From contig WOGZ01000022.1 of the NCBI GenBank assembly GCA_009733775.1, positions 169,270-233,269 of the forward strand: a stretch of DNA of 64,000 bases, given 5' to 3'. This DNA is from Alectoria sarmentosa (taxonomy: Eukaryota; Ascomycota; Lecanoromycetes; Lecanorales; Parmeliaceae). The notes beneath the pieces are model-generated. The model saw only the letters and a list, made by a program, of their open reading frames with translations. It was not told the origin of the DNA and searched no databases. A program made the translations under genes and the position numbers. Shown one piece after another: positions 33,494-44,516 of the stretch (positions are counted from its first letter, which is position 1; each line of letters opens with the position of its first letter).

Positions 33494-35605
33494 AGTCGTG
33501 AATTGCGGTCAAGACCATAATGCGAATGACATCCTAAACATGCGGAGTAGATCCTAGTAGTCTACAAACCATCATATTGCGATGGTGGGTTCCTCTTGAT
33601 GGAGAGAAAGAAAGACAGCAGCACAAACACGGGCTAAGTAACACGAGCGCAAGAGAAGCCTAAATTTGATTTAGCGCATTCGAACTCCGTTTCCACCCTT
33701 GGCACTGGGTCCTAAATTATCAACTTCACAACTATAAATCGAATTGTAAGAGTATTTGTGGATAAAAAAGACGTCTCATCGTTGCGATGTCAACGCTGTC
33801 AAAATCAAAATAATCTATCAAATAATCACGAATTCATATGACCATGAATATATAAACATTTGAGCGAGGCGGATCACGCCTCTCGAGAATAAGTTCTTTG
33901 TTTTCTTCACTTTTGAATTCTGCTCAATTGACCGTTCAAATCGAAATACTTTTCATGCAAAGGATTTATTTAAATGTTCTTGCGATTCTATCACCGTTGA
34001 AATCATTACAATCCGACCCATGGTTGTGAAGTTGATAGTTTGATTCAGAAGGGGGAACCCGATGCCAAGGGTGGAAACGGATTTTGAATACGCTAATACC
34101 TAGGGCTGCATGTCATTCATTAGCGTCCGCTGTCCTGCGCTTCGAGCGCTTGCACATAACTTTACAGAGGTTTCTCAATTCCGAATCAGGTCAAGGACAA
34201 GTCACAAGGTTGTTGTTGATACTTGATCACTCTGCGTTGTTTGACTCGACTAGAAACCTCTACTGGTGTGACGGATGGAGAGGCAGTTCTGATGCACTAG
34301 AGTATGGTGCTCTTACTCGCAAGCTCTCATTGTATGGTTGATTGCGTACAAAAGAACCTCCCATAGCTTTGGATCCGCCTATACTTATCTCGATGTTCGA
34401 AAAGTAAGACATGGTATTTAGAAGCTACGTCAGTCTCAACTGCATGCTATGAAGATTTGACTGTCGCTATGTCGACAAGCAAAACGAATTAGCTTTGAGT
34501 ATCCAAGCACGGAGTTGAGATTTGATGTCTTGAAATGTGCGATGCCAGCTGATTAGCATAGATTGGACTTTCTTCTGCTGAGAGATTAGAATTCCCGGGT
34601 TTTGCTTCCATGGACGTGCTTGAAGAGTCGGCATGAATGAATCATTTCAAAGGGGATGAAGAAAGCATGAGCAGAATGACCAAGAAATATCTGTCCCAGC
34701 TCTCAGTAAACACTTGCTTACTAGGATTGACAGAGGTTGCGCTCGAATCTATCTTCTATGCCGCGACTGCAACGCGAAACAAATGTATGTTCATATTCAA
34801 TATAGGCGCCATATCATTCAACAGTCACTAAGGTATTGCTCAATATTTAAATATTTCTTGAAGGCGCCTTTTACCGGTTGAATTAGATTGAACAGAAAAT
34901 GGCCTTTAGGTACCGCACCACTCGAAAACAAGCCCCCAAATTTCTGTACCCCAACACCCTCAATACTTGTCTGAGCTCGTAGAGGTTGACCCTCAAACAT
35001 CGTTCCAGACATAGAGGCTGTTGGGTGGCTATGTTGCTATTTTCGAATCCTGTTGTTTTTTTCTTGGATGAGGTGCCAAGTTTGAACTGGAGTCGGCTTG
35101 CATTTTGTTGAAATGCATCTCACTATTTATTAGACGCGACGCACCTAATAGCCCACAATTTTATATGCAAAATCTAAGGCGGATGGGGTCACTTTTCGCC
35201 GCCTTTGAGCACCTGCGTTCGATCGCATCTGGCAGTACCTTACCAAAACTCACCACGAGCCTAGTGTAAATATTGCTTTTGATCACAACACTCACTACTC
35301 ACAGCGATTGAGCTCGAATGATCGGGAAATTGCGCTTTGTGTCTTCAATCCACGGAAAGGACGGATAAGACTAGCCCGCTTCATGTGTCCCTACTTGCCA
35401 ATCTCAATTTATAAGTTTTATTAGCATGTATTGTCTATCAGTTCTTTAGCCCCCCTTTTTTCGGCAATTGGCTTCCTGCAAAGGCAGACTGGAAATAGAG
35501 TGAGGCAATTAGCCCCTGAGCAGACAGTCGCAGAGGATTGGATACGCGAATCGTACTTCTCTATCTCTCTCTATCTCAGCAGTGCTATCACCGTCCACAA
35601 ATCCC
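33494..35605. other. 2.1 kb gene desert
   Basis: Relatively AT-rich, without any convincing coding frame. It holds the fold-back element at 33671-34096, listed separately. A perfect 10-bp inverted pair AGAGGTTTCT / AGAAACCTCT lies at 34166-34175 and 34252-34261. The remainder shows no recognised feature. Confidence 0.6.
33671..34096. mobile_element. fold-back/MITE-like element with long inverted repeats
   Basis: The left end starts TTAGCGCATTCGAACTCCG and the right end is its near complement, with ATCCGTTTCCACCCTTGGCA-type sequence on the reverse strand. The arms share CCGTTTCCACCCTTGGCA exactly and later ATCAACTTCACAAC. They then fade into sequences differing mostly by C/T or G/A. Both ends read TTAGCG...CGCTAA, so a TA target-site duplication of the Tc1/mariner kind is possible. 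The interior has no coding frame, and GAGGCGGATCACGCCTC near the middle forms a small hairpin. The best reading is a non-autonomous inverted-repeat element with RIP-like changes. Confidence 0.7.
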
Positions 35606-37421
35606 TTAGTCCCAATACTTGATAATACCCTCCAGCCCCGCCGTTGCCACGCGACTCGTCGTCTGCCTGTTCCACTGCACACACGTAATTGCCCCCTCTC
35701 CAGCCCGAATCTTGTGATGCATTTTGCAAGTCTTATAATCCCAAAAGCACACCCACCCTCCGCTATCTCCACTAGATACCCAGTCGCCATTTGCGCTGAG
35801 ATCTATATCTATTGCATACCCACTTGTGTTATGCCCACGGAATTCCTTCTTTCGATTCTGGCGGAAGCGGTCAGTAGCAGCATAGACAACAATCTTGTTG
35901 TCGCCGCTTTGGAAGCAGACGGATTTGCCGGAGGGATGAGGTGATGCGGCTGTGAGAGCGAACATGTGGGGTTCAGCGATGAACTTGATAGGAACGGGAA
36001 TGTTTAGTTCCCACGCTCTGAGGGACTTGTCGTCAGAGGTAGTGATGAAGCGGCGGTCTTCGTCGACGAATGTTATAGTGTTGATAGGGCCAAGATGGTG
36101 GTCGTACTCTTGGGTCATTTCGCCTGAGCGTGTGTCGTACTGTATTATCTTCTTGTCGGACATGCCGGCCAAAAACTCGTGTGGTGATGAAGGATTGAAT
36201 TTGATGCAGTGGGGAATTGCACCGGACTTAAAGCGGGAGAGGCAAGCGCCGGTTTCGGTGTCCCAGATTTTCATGTAGCGATCGTAGGAGCCGCTGATGA
36301 ACTGAGTACCGGTGGGGTTGAAGTTGACGTCTGAGACGCTCTTTGTGTGGCCGGAGTACGTTCGGAGCAGCTCGCGGTCGCGATAGACATCGAAGATCTT
36401 TATCTTGGCGTCTGCAGAAGCAGACAAGAGCAAATGATTGGTGGACGGAATAAAGCGAAGAGCGTTGATAGGCTTCGTGCCATGCTTCCAAGTATGTATG
36501 AGCTTCCTATATCGTGTGTTGATACTGATGGCTCTTGAATTGTAGAGGGAAGATAGGAAAGAAAACATACTTTGGGTGAAAAGTCCTCTCAAGCCCTTGT
36601 TCTTTGTAAAGGTCAATGTCAATATCCCTTGGAGCATGCATGTACGAGCGTCCTTGATAATCAATTAGCGAGGACCCGTGGAACTCCGTCGTTTCTTGAT
36701 TTGAGTGGTCATCCTGGTAATTCGTTGCGGCTTTATTCATTGGCGCCATATTAACCGGAGCGACCGATTCATCGATGTACTCCTCGTCACTTGCTAGCTC
36801 CTCCTCAGCTAAAGCTGCTTCGTCCTCGTACTGAACATCCTCTTGATACTTCGCCCAAGGTCCCATGTATCGTCCCTCTCCATCAACTATACTGGGATCT
36901 CCTTTGGTCTGCCTTTGCCGCTTTGCTCTCGATGCTTTTAATTGGACAATATTTCGCCCTCCATACTTTTCTGCGCTTGCTAAATCCCCCACTAAAGCTC
37001 CATTTGCATTGGGCTCTTGCGCATATCCTCGAGACTGGAAAGTACGGTGCTGGTTTGCAAAGGTGGCATCACTGATCGCAGCTTCTTCAGCATATCCCGT
37101 GAGCACATTCTTTCTCTTCAGAGCATTTCCTTCAGTGGTTATGAACGGATTCGTGGGGCCTTGGAACGGGCGTGTGAGGTCTGCGTAGGGCACGTTGTAT
37201 GTGAGGTCGGTATCGGTGGGCTTAGCCAGCATCATCTGGAGTCGCATCGGGTCCTGCACGATGTTAAAATAATCATCAAAATGTCGAGGATGGTGGGACC
37301 AAACATCTAACGAGACCTCTGGAGCAGCGATTATGGTGCTTGCAGCGGTCTTTCGTGGTTCTTGCCTCGGGGGAGAGGTCCCCTCGTCACTGGAGGCATA
37401 TTCTGCGCCAAGGAGGGCCAT
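35606..37421 (-). CDS. PRP17: pre-mRNA-processing factor 17 (WD40)
   Basis: 583 residues from complement(join(35606..36506, 36571..37421)); the 64-nt phase-2 intron joins LERTFHPK to KLIHTWKHGTK. The N-terminal half has the conserved Prp17 blocks YNVPYADLTRPFQGPTNPF and RNIVQLKASRAKRQRQTKGD, then GPWAKYQED and FHGSSLIDYQGRSYMHAP. The C-terminal half is a seven-bladed propeller (LRFIPSTNHLLLSASADAKI, FISGSYDRYMKIWD, FITTSDDKSLRAWE, VATAGLEGIIKYWD). Prp17/Cdc40 is a spliceosomal protein of the second catalytic step. The N-terminus MALLGAEYASSDE supports this start. Confidence 0.97.
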
Positions 37422-38097
37422 AGCTGTCTTAAAGAAAAAAGCGTCAAGGTAATTGTCTTAACAACGAATTGTTGACGATGCTGGTAGTAGAGCGTTAGAT
37501 GGATAGATCCAACACGCTAGTAATTGCAAGATACCGGAGTTTAGCCACGTGAGAGGTATCCCCGAGGGACCGCGGGAGCTCATTGTCAAGAATTCAATAC
37601 TAAGATGTCAAATTTTTAGATCTTTTGGTATCAGTCGTTAACAAATGATTAGAGAACACAGTTCTGGCGTAGCGGGAATTCTTGACAATGACCGTCGCCC
37701 ACATGACATTGGGATTCATTTTCAATATTCCGACTCGACCCGAATCTACCTATACCAGGAATTCTTTCGTGGGAAGGACAGAACAGGGTTCCTGCCGTAT
37801 GAAATTGGACCAGTTCCAGATTTTGGCGTTATAATTACTTCTCTAATGAAATACACTGGGTATCCATCATCAAAAACATTACAAATAAGATTTCACACGA
37901 CGTGACCAGTCCAAGATCCCAGGGTGTACAAGGACTCCGCTATCTCACCTTCTGGATCACTGTCTCGCTTCCAGGAAGCGGCAATACCATGTAGTCTTTG
38001 AGCACGCGACCACCTTCAAACATTGATGCCAGTTGCAGATGACCCGCCGCCACTACTAGCCGCCTTCTCGCATGCTCCGATGTGCCTTCTCTTTGAG
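37422..38097. other. intergenic, no gene seen
   Basis: 676 bp of PRP17 promoter and 3' flank of the cornichon gene. No convincing frame or repeat. Confidence 0.5.
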
Positions 38098-38712
38098 TCA
38101 ATGCGATTCGTCCCTTATCAGTGCCACTATCATGCTGTAGAGGTAGAAGAAGAACATGATCAGGTGAAAACCGAGCTTGATGAATGATTCCTAGTCTCTT
38201 ATTAGCCCAATCTCTTCTGACGAGACGCACATGATGCTCAAGGGGAAATCGCCGTACCTTTTTGTGGACATTGAGCTTTCTGAATATCTCCGTCGCGTCG
38301 AGAAGATGTTGATTCTCAAAGATTCTGGCCCTGTCAGCGTTTTCCTTCTAGCCGCGGTCCAGCAATGCTCACTTCTTTGCATTGTAGGCGAGTAATGGCA
38401 GGTTGAGGACCAGAGCGATCCAGTAGCCATTGATGAGGAAGAGGACAGTAAGGAAGGCCTGTACTGCCGCTTCGGGCACGATGTAGGTGTTCAGGCGGTT
38501 ACAAAGGTCGATGGGGTTGATGTAGTCACTACATAGACAGGGCACTTAGTGAACCATTATTGATGTAGCCAGATTGCTCCATGCCTGAGGTAGGTCAGAT
38601 GTATTGCTTACCATTCCAGATCGCTGTACATAATTGTGAAGAAAACTTGTAGGAAGAGGTTCACGGCATTAATAAGTACCGCCAGAAGGTACAGCCATGC
38701 TTCGCCCGACAT
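38098..38712 (-). CDS. ERV14: ER cargo receptor, cornichon/Erv14 family
   Basis: 140 residues in four exons: complement(join(38098..38190, 38258..38330, 38373..38528, 38612..38712)); phases agree, and the third intron counted from the low coordinate is only 42 nt. The sequence follows the family closely: MSGEAWLYLLAVLINAVNLF (first membrane helix), IMYSDLECDYINPIDLCNRL, VLFLINGYWIALVLNLPLL, NAKKARIFENQHLLDATEI and KLNVHKKESFIKLGFHLIM, then a last helix. Erv14/cornichon proteins recruit transmembrane cargo into COPII vesicles. The acidic loop and the IFENQHLLDATEIF stretch are the cargo and COPII-contact regions. Confidence 0.96.
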
Positions 38713-39309
38713 CATTTGAGATGCACGCTGTCGCTCAATTCAAGGTGACTAGAAGCTTGCAGCGTTGGCTATTCGGCAACGTGAAAGCTTCCAAGGTATG
38801 TGTGTGGACCGATAAGCCTGTTTGTGGCCCGTGGGACGCCGTTACGAGCAGGGGAGCGTATGCTCCTGGGCGGGAGTATTGTAATATACAGTCGTAGTAG
38901 TCGTGCTTCGAAGGGTGCAGTAAGTACTACAAGAGGGTAAAGGCGAGAATTTCTGACTACTCTAGGTATCTTGTTTCCTGGCGGGCGTTTGGTCTCAGCA
39001 TCTGCCTCGGTAGAGTACGCCCACGCCTTAAAAATGGAACTACTACTACTTTAGGGCACCGCGTTTTAGCTCTGCAACCTCACACAACTCATCCTTTTTA
39101 CTATGCGCTCGAGAAATGTAATGCTCATGCGGTCTCGGAAAGTGACTACATCGAGGGCAAATAATCTTGTCGATCCCGTTCATTGAAGGGAAGCCCCCCG
39201 CAAGTGTACTCTCAATCGTTGTCAACAAACTCGACAGAAGCACAATGCCTACATATTTCCTCCAGAGTCGCTACTTAGTGGGGGTTCACGACTTGTTGAA
39301 ATTTGCATA
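38713..39309. other. intergenic, no gene seen
   Basis: 597 bp: ERV14 promoter and 3' flank of the aminotransferase gene. A 65-codon minus-strand frame at 39046-39243 has two cysteines spaced CPRC but nothing else to support it. Confidence 0.4.
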
Positions 39310-40488
39310 TCATGCGCCCTCCTCCTCTGCCAGTGGCACTGTGCGATATCCTTTCTTCATAAATAATCGCATCTTCTCCAAGCCTTCCTCGAGCACTTCT
39401 GTTTCGCAACAGAAGCCAAATCGTACAAAGCCCTTGAAATCCTTTCCGTCCCCAAAGCACCTGCTTCCGGGGACTAGCATGACACTTGTCTCCTCCATCA
39501 ATTTCCCGCAAAATGCGACATCATCGACAGGAGCTCCCATGTTGGAGAATTTGACAAACGCAGTAGTTCCTGCTACGGGCTTTACCCACTCACAAGCCCA
39601 TCTGTGACTTTCCACAAAGTTGTCCAATATCTCTAAATTTCGTTTCGCGAGCTGAATGTTTCTGGAAAGTAGTGAATGTATACAATTGTTGTCCAAGGCA
39701 TACGCCGCAATCTGGTCATCAAGCTGGCTCACGCTGATTGTTGTATAGTCTCTGGCTTGCGCGCAGGCTTCTATTATCTCAGAACTCCGGGAAGCGATCC
39801 ATCCCACACGAATGCCAGCCAGACTGTAAGCCTTAGAGAGGGATCCGGTTGCTATCGTCTTTGCGTACCCGAGTGACAGAATCGAAGGTGGAAAGTCTGG
39901 AGATCCGGGGGAAATGGAATGGAAAATGGGACGATAGACCTCATCGGCCATGATTATGAGGTCGTGTTCCTCAGCGACCTCGATTAAGGAATCGAGAGTC
40001 GCTTTGGGAATAATAGCTCCAGAGGGGTTGTGTGGATTGTTGATGATAATCATTTTCGTATTTGGCCGTATGAGACCTTTGAGCTCTTCGATGTCTAGTT
40101 GCCATTCCTTCATTTCATTCGCTCTCCAATAATCCACCTCGGCTCCTAACCTCTTGGGGACCTCATACAACTGTTGATAGGTAGGATAATGACATATCAC
40201 ATGGTCTCCTTTCGCGACGAGGCTATAAAACATTGTCATATTTGCGGAAATTGCCCCTGGAGTAATCAATATATTGTGTGCTTGGAATGGCTTTTTGGCT
40301 GAATAGCGGTTCGCCAGGTTGGTACGTAATTTCTCTGATCCACGAATGGTGCCATATGTAAGCTTCGTCGATGAAGACCATATTTCGCTCGAGCTGTCCT
40401 CTGAGAGACCTCTCAAATCGTCGAGTGAAATTGAGGCTACGCATGTTTCTGCAATATTGTATTTGGCGTGAGTTTCATGCGTGTCCAT
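39310..40488 (-). CDS. PLP-dependent class I/II aminotransferase
   Basis: 393 codons as given, fold-type I PLP enzyme. Visible motifs are TYGTIRGSEKLRTNLA (substrate-side loop), ITPGAISANMTMFYSLV, YPTYQQLYEVPKRLGAEV, INNPHNPSGAIIPK (conserved Asn), IIMADEVYRPIF (Asp that binds the pyridine nitrogen) and TGSLSKAYSLAGIRVGW, with the Schiff-base lysine. FVRFGFC near the end carries the carboxylate-binding arginine. Fungal relatives are annotated as aspartate/tyrosine/aromatic or capreomycidine-synthase-like transaminases; the substrate cannot be told. The true start may be upstream: ATGCCTTTTGAAGACTAC at 40573 could be spliced in front (donor GTCTTC, weak; acceptor TTCAG before the TGG codon at 40489-40491), giving the PFE...WMD start typical of this group. 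Confidence 0.88.
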   Translation of the reverse strand: MDTHETHAKYNIAETCVASISLDDLRGLSEDSSSEIWSSSTKLTYGTIRGSEKLRTNLANRYSAKKPFQAHNILITPGAISANMTMFYSLVAKGDHVICHYPTYQQLYEVPKRLGAEVDYWRANEMKEWQLDIEELKGLIRPNTKMIIINNPHNPSGAIIPKATLDSLIEVAEEHDLIIMADEVYRPIFHSISPGSPDFPPSILSLGYAKTIATGSLSKAYSLAGIRVGWIASRSSEIIEACAQARDYTTISVSQLDDQIAAYALDNNCIHSLLSRNIQLAKRNLEILDNFVESHRWACEWVKPVAGTTAFVKFSNMGAPVDDVAFCGKLMEETSVMLVPGSRCFGDGKDFKGFVRFGFCCETEVLEEGLEKMRLFMKKGYRTVPLAEEEGA

Positions 40489-41171
40489 CCACTGAATTTT
40501 GGAATATCAGCGCCTGCTCGTAAATCTATAAGTATACAGGCGGTACGAAGACATTGTAGTCTTCAAAAGGCATGATGTGGTGCAAATGTATGTAGGTACC
40601 GCTCGTAACAGCTGCGGATACTGCCTTACTGCAAAGGACCATTAGAAGAACTGTAGAAGTAACACCGAATCAAGCAAGACCATAGAACAATCTGCCAAGC
40701 ATGCTCCTGACTGAACCGATTTGCGCTCCGAAGAGTCTTCGCGATGAAACAAAGCACTACTGGAAACCACGCAAGATATTTGCAAGCTTACCTGCTCTAC
40801 AGCGAAAGGCGCAACATTTGCAAGCGTCATATTCCTCAACTACGGCCTTATACAGACCAGCCACAGTGCGAGCCAGTCGAGGAGTCCAAGAGCTGCGAAT
40901 AGTCTTAATCGTCCCTCTCAAGCGCGATATCTTCGGTCCTTTCTCCGCAAACCGCCAAGCGCAAGCCGTCATGTCCACGAGACCCACTTGCCCATCTACT
41001 CCACCTCTACCTGTCACTTTTCTTTTTTTCACACCATCTCTGGGATGCAAGAGAAGGTTTTGCGTTGATCCTGTTCTTCTCTAGGGTCTCAGTGCTGTTT
41101 TGAAGCATACTTCCCCCTTATCGGTCTTTCCTCAGGCTCCAGCCCCCCGCCTCCATCATAAGTCTTCCACC
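40489..41171. promoter_or_regulatory. divergent promoter, aminotransferase / ABC transporter
   Basis: Up to 683 bp between divergent starts. Pyrimidine-rich stretches at about 40990-41035 and 41105-41165 lie before the transporter ATG. No named site recognised. Confidence 0.45.
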
Positions 41172-44100
41172 ATGATCATACGGCGGACTGCGCTCGCTGC
41201 ACTTGGAGTATTGCCTTTTGGATGGCCTTCGTTCGCATTTCAGAATTCCTCAAGGTCCGATCTCTTTCAGTCGAGTTACTCCCTATACGACGACCGACCG
41301 TCAGACTGCCCGCCCTGCTTCAATTGCAACCTCGAAGCTTTTCAATGTGCACAATTTGCTACATGCAATAACTATAATGGCAAATGCTCATGTCCTCCGG
41401 GCTTTGGGGGCGAGGACTGCGCAACGCCGGTATGTGGCTCTCTGGCCATGGGTAGAGACAGGGCCCCAAGAGGCGGAGGGGAGTGTGAGTGTGAGGAGGG
41501 CTGGGAGGGCGTCAACTGCAACGTATGCAAGACGAACGAGGCATGTAACGCGTTGATGCCGGAAGGCAGTGGCGGTACATGTTATAAGAATGGCGTCGTG
41601 GTGAACGAAAACCACCAGATGTGTGATATTACCAACAGGAAAATCCTGGACCAGTTGAAAGAGAGGTATCCGCAAGCCACATTTTCATGCAACGCGGAGG
41701 ATGAGACCTGCAATTTCCAATTTTGGGTTGGCCAAGAGGAGTCCTTCTACTGCGCCCTCGATACTTGTTCCTACAACTCGAAGACTGAATATGACAGGAA
41801 TACTACAAGCTACAAATGCGAGCACATCAAGTGCGCCTGTGTTCCAGGCCGCATGCTATGTGGAGAAGAGGGATCAATCGATATCGGAGACTTCTTGACG
41901 GAAGAGATCAAAGGTCCAGCATCATTTTCATCGGTCAGCACAGAGGGGGGAAGCAGCAAAGACGGGAGCAAATTCGAGGAACCAGCAATGAACAATCTCA
42001 TCAAGAGTGTATTCGGAGACGAGTCTATTACCTTGCAATGCACTTGGGGAGAATGCCTATACCGAACAGACGTCCCAGGCTACACCAGGCCAGTCAAAAA
42101 GATCAACACGCCATTGATTGCGGGTGTGATTGCTGGATGCGCCTTATTTGTCGTATTGGTGATCCTGCTGGTATGGTATTTGTCTAGGAGACAGCTCAAA
42201 CATGGCCCTATTTATCTGTCAGACGATTCGGATGACGATCTGGCCCAGATGATGGCCGAACACAAACCGGCATCACTGCAATTCGACGACGTCTCCTACA
42301 ACCTAAATGGGAAGCAGATTCTATCCGGCGTTCAGGGAATCGCTCTCCCTGGCCAACTGATGGCTATCATGGGTGCATCAGGAGCCGGTAAGACTACATT
42401 CCTCGATATCTTAGCAAGAAAGAACAAGCGTGGTGTTGTTGAGGGGAGTTTTTACGTGAATGGAGAAAGAGTCGTTGACCATGAATACCGAAGTGTTGTC
42501 GGATTTGTGGACCAGGACGACACGATGCTCCCAACACTGACCGTCCATGAAACCATCATGACGAGTGCTCTACTTCGATTACCTCGAGACATGAGCATTC
42601 TGATCAAAGAACAACGGGTCTACGAAGTCGAAAAGCAGCTCGGAATTAGCGCCATTAAAGATCAGCTCATTGGATCAGAAGAAGGTAGCGGACGTGGCAT
42701 CTCTGGTGGTGAGAAACGTAGAGTTGGGATCGCTTGCGAATTAGTCACGAGCCCCAGTATACTCTTTCTGGACGAACCAACAAGCGGACTGGATGCCTTC
42801 AATGCATTCAATGTAATTGAGTGTCTAGTGACGCTGGCAAAGAACTACAACAGGACGGTGATTTTCACGATACACCAGCCTCGATCCAACATCGTCGCCC
42901 TCTTCGATCACCTTGTACTCCTTGCAAAAGGGCGGACTGTTTACTCTGGACCGTATGCCAGTTGCCAAAGCTACTTTGACCGCATCGGATACGCATGTCC
43001 GCCTGGATTCAATATTGCAGACTACCTCGTGGATCTCACTATGCATGCTCAGACAGTACATACGCCGACCGACGAGAATGGTCCGGCCGGTTTCGATGGA
43101 GGCAGCGAAGGTATGCGGACTGTCAACAGCAGCGTTCGCGCTATCAAATCCATAGCTAGTGCTTCAAACATGAGCTTGGACAACAGCAGCTACGGGAGCT
43201 ACAACGAGTCGAACCAAAGACCAAAAAGCAAACGCAAACAATCGCTGAAACAGCAACAAGATCGTAAACTCTTCACACGGAAGAAGAGCACCACAGGCAC
43301 AGAATCTCCTTCAACACCAAAGACTGATGATGAGGCATCCGATCCCAACGACCGCAGAAATAGTGCAGATTTGATCCGGTTGTCAAAGCAGCAAGGCCAA
43401 GTGCGTCCGCAAATTCTGGATGATCCACATCAACTTCCACCACCAGCCTCTGGCACTGGTACTGAACTGGATGATCTTGTCTCAAGCTATGCCAGCTCAG
43501 ACGTTGCTGGATCAGTTCGAGACGACATCAGCGCTGCTGTCGGCAGTGCATTGAGTGCAAATGGTCTAGCCCATGGTCAGCCCAATCATGCGAAACTCGC
43601 ATCAGGTACCATGAAAAGCTACCGACGTGTCGGCTGGATCACTCAGTTCACGATCTTATCTCAAAGAACCTGGCGGAACCTCTACCGGAACCCTATGCTA
43701 ATGCTCACCCACTACGCTATCGCAATCCTCCTTGCGGTCTTGTCTGGCTTCTTGTTCTACGGATTGACGGACGATATAAAAGGCTTCCAGAACAGACTCG
43801 GCCTTTTCTTCTTCGTCCTCGCCTTGTTCGGCTTCAGTACCCTGACAAGTCTTACGGTCTTCTCATCCGAGCGACTTCTCTTTGTACGGGAAAGAGCAAA
43901 TGGCTACTACTCACCCATATCTTACTTCGCGGCAAAAGTCGTCTTTGACATCGTCCCCCTACGCCTCATACCTCCGATAATCATGGGAGCAATCGTATAC
44001 CCCATGACTGGCCTTACGCCGGCATGGCCTGAATTCCTCAAGTTCATACTCATCCTGGTGCTTTTCAACCTCGCCGCAGCAGCTATATGCCTGTTCATCG

Positions 44101-44516
44101 GCATTGTCTTCAAGGATGGTGGTGTCGCGAATTTGATTGGCAGCCTGGTGATGCTTTTCAGCCTCCTCTTCGCAGGTTTGTTGCTCAACCACGATGCGAT
44201 ACCGAAGGCGGCACTGTGGCTGCAGACAGTAAGCAACATTTTCTACTCCCCAATTAGACTCTTTGCTAATGTGCCACAGCTCTCCATCTTCCATTACGGT
44301 TTCGAGGGTCTCATCGTCAACGAAGTCACATTCCTTACTCTCGTCGATCACAAATACGGTCTCGACATTGAAGTGCCTGGCGCATCTATCTTAAGCGCTT
44401 TTGGATTCGACAACCTCGCTTTGTGGCAAGATGTCATTGGTCTCGCCATTTTCTCCGGAGCTTTCATTGTGATCGCCTATGTTGCTATGCATGTGTTACT
44501 AGTTGAGAGGAGGTAA
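41172..44516 (+). CDS. ADP1: ABCG-type half transporter with luminal EGF-like region (Adp1 type)
   Basis: Intronless; 1114 residues from the ATG at 41172, which has good context (CCACCATGATC) and starts a signal peptide (MIIRRTALAALGVLPFGW). An in-frame ATG at 41100 is less likely. A Cys-rich region follows (CNNYNGKCSCPPGFGGEDC, EGF-like; CECEEGWEGVNCNVC), then a membrane helix at about 315-340. The nucleotide-binding domain carries Walker A GASGAGKT, signature ISGGEKRR, Walker B ILFLDEPTSGLD and H-loop TIHQPRSN. A long disordered Ser-rich insert follows, then the six-helix ABC2 domain. The domain order (ectodomain, TM, NBD, TMD) matches yeast Adp1, whose substrate is unknown. Confidence 0.96.
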   Translation: MIIRRTALAALGVLPFGWPSFAFQNSSRSDLFQSSYSLYDDRPSDCPPCFNCNLEAFQCAQFATCNNYNGKCSCPPGFGGEDCATPVCGSLAMGRDRAPRGGGECECEEGWEGVNCNVCKTNEACNALMPEGSGGTCYKNGVVVNENHQMCDITNRKILDQLKERYPQATFSCNAEDETCNFQFWVGQEESFYCALDTCSYNSKTEYDRNTTSYKCEHIKCACVPGRMLCGEEGSIDIGDFLTEEIKGPASFSSVSTEGGSSKDGSKFEEPAMNNLIKSVFGDESITLQCTWGECLYRTDVPGYTRPVKKINTPLIAGVIAGCALFVVLVILLVWYLSRRQLKHGPIYLSDDSDDDLAQMMAEHKPASLQFDDVSYNLNGKQILSGVQGIALPGQLMAIMGASGAGKTTFLDILARKNKRGVVEGSFYVNGERVVDHEYRSVVGFVDQDDTMLPTLTVHETIMTSALLRLPRDMSILIKEQRVYEVEKQLGISAIKDQLIGSEEGSGRGISGGEKRRVGIACELVTSPSILFLDEPTSGLDAFNAFNVIECLVTLAKNYNRTVIFTIHQPRSNIVALFDHLVLLAKGRTVYSGPYASCQSYFDRIGYACPPGFNIADYLVDLTMHAQTVHTPTDENGPAGFDGGSEGMRTVNSSVRAIKSIASASNMSLDNSSYGSYNESNQRPKSKRKQSLKQQQDRKLFTRKKSTTGTESPSTPKTDDEASDPNDRRNSADLIRLSKQQGQVRPQILDDPHQLPPPASGTGTELDDLVSSYASSDVAGSVRDDISAAVGSALSANGLAHGQPNHAKLASGTMKSYRRVGWITQFTILSQRTWRNLYRNPMLMLTHYAIAILLAVLSGFLFYGLTDDIKGFQNRLGLFFFVLALFGFSTLTSLTVFSSERLLFVRERANGYYSPISYFAAKVVFDIVPLRLIPPIIMGAIVYPMTGLTPAWPEFLKFILILVLFNLAAAAICLFIGIVFKDGGVANLIGSLVMLFSLLFAGLLLNHDAIPKAALWLQTVSNIFYSPIRLFANVPQLSIFHYGFEGLIVNEVTFLTLVDHKYGLDIEVPGASILSAFGFDNLALWQDVIGLAIFSGAFIVIAYVAMHVLLVERR

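Noticed and set aside
34166..34261. 10-bp inverted pair AGAGGTTTCT / AGAAACCTCT
   Set aside because: Perfect but short. Pairs of this size 76 bp apart are common by chance, and no target duplication is visible.
34818..35012. 64-codon minus-strand frame in the gene desert
   Set aside because: Short, isolated and without any recognisable motif.
40701..41084. 127-codon plus-strand frame upstream of the ABC transporter
   Set aside because: It lies in promoter/leader sequence; it is mirrored by an antisense open frame and has no family features.
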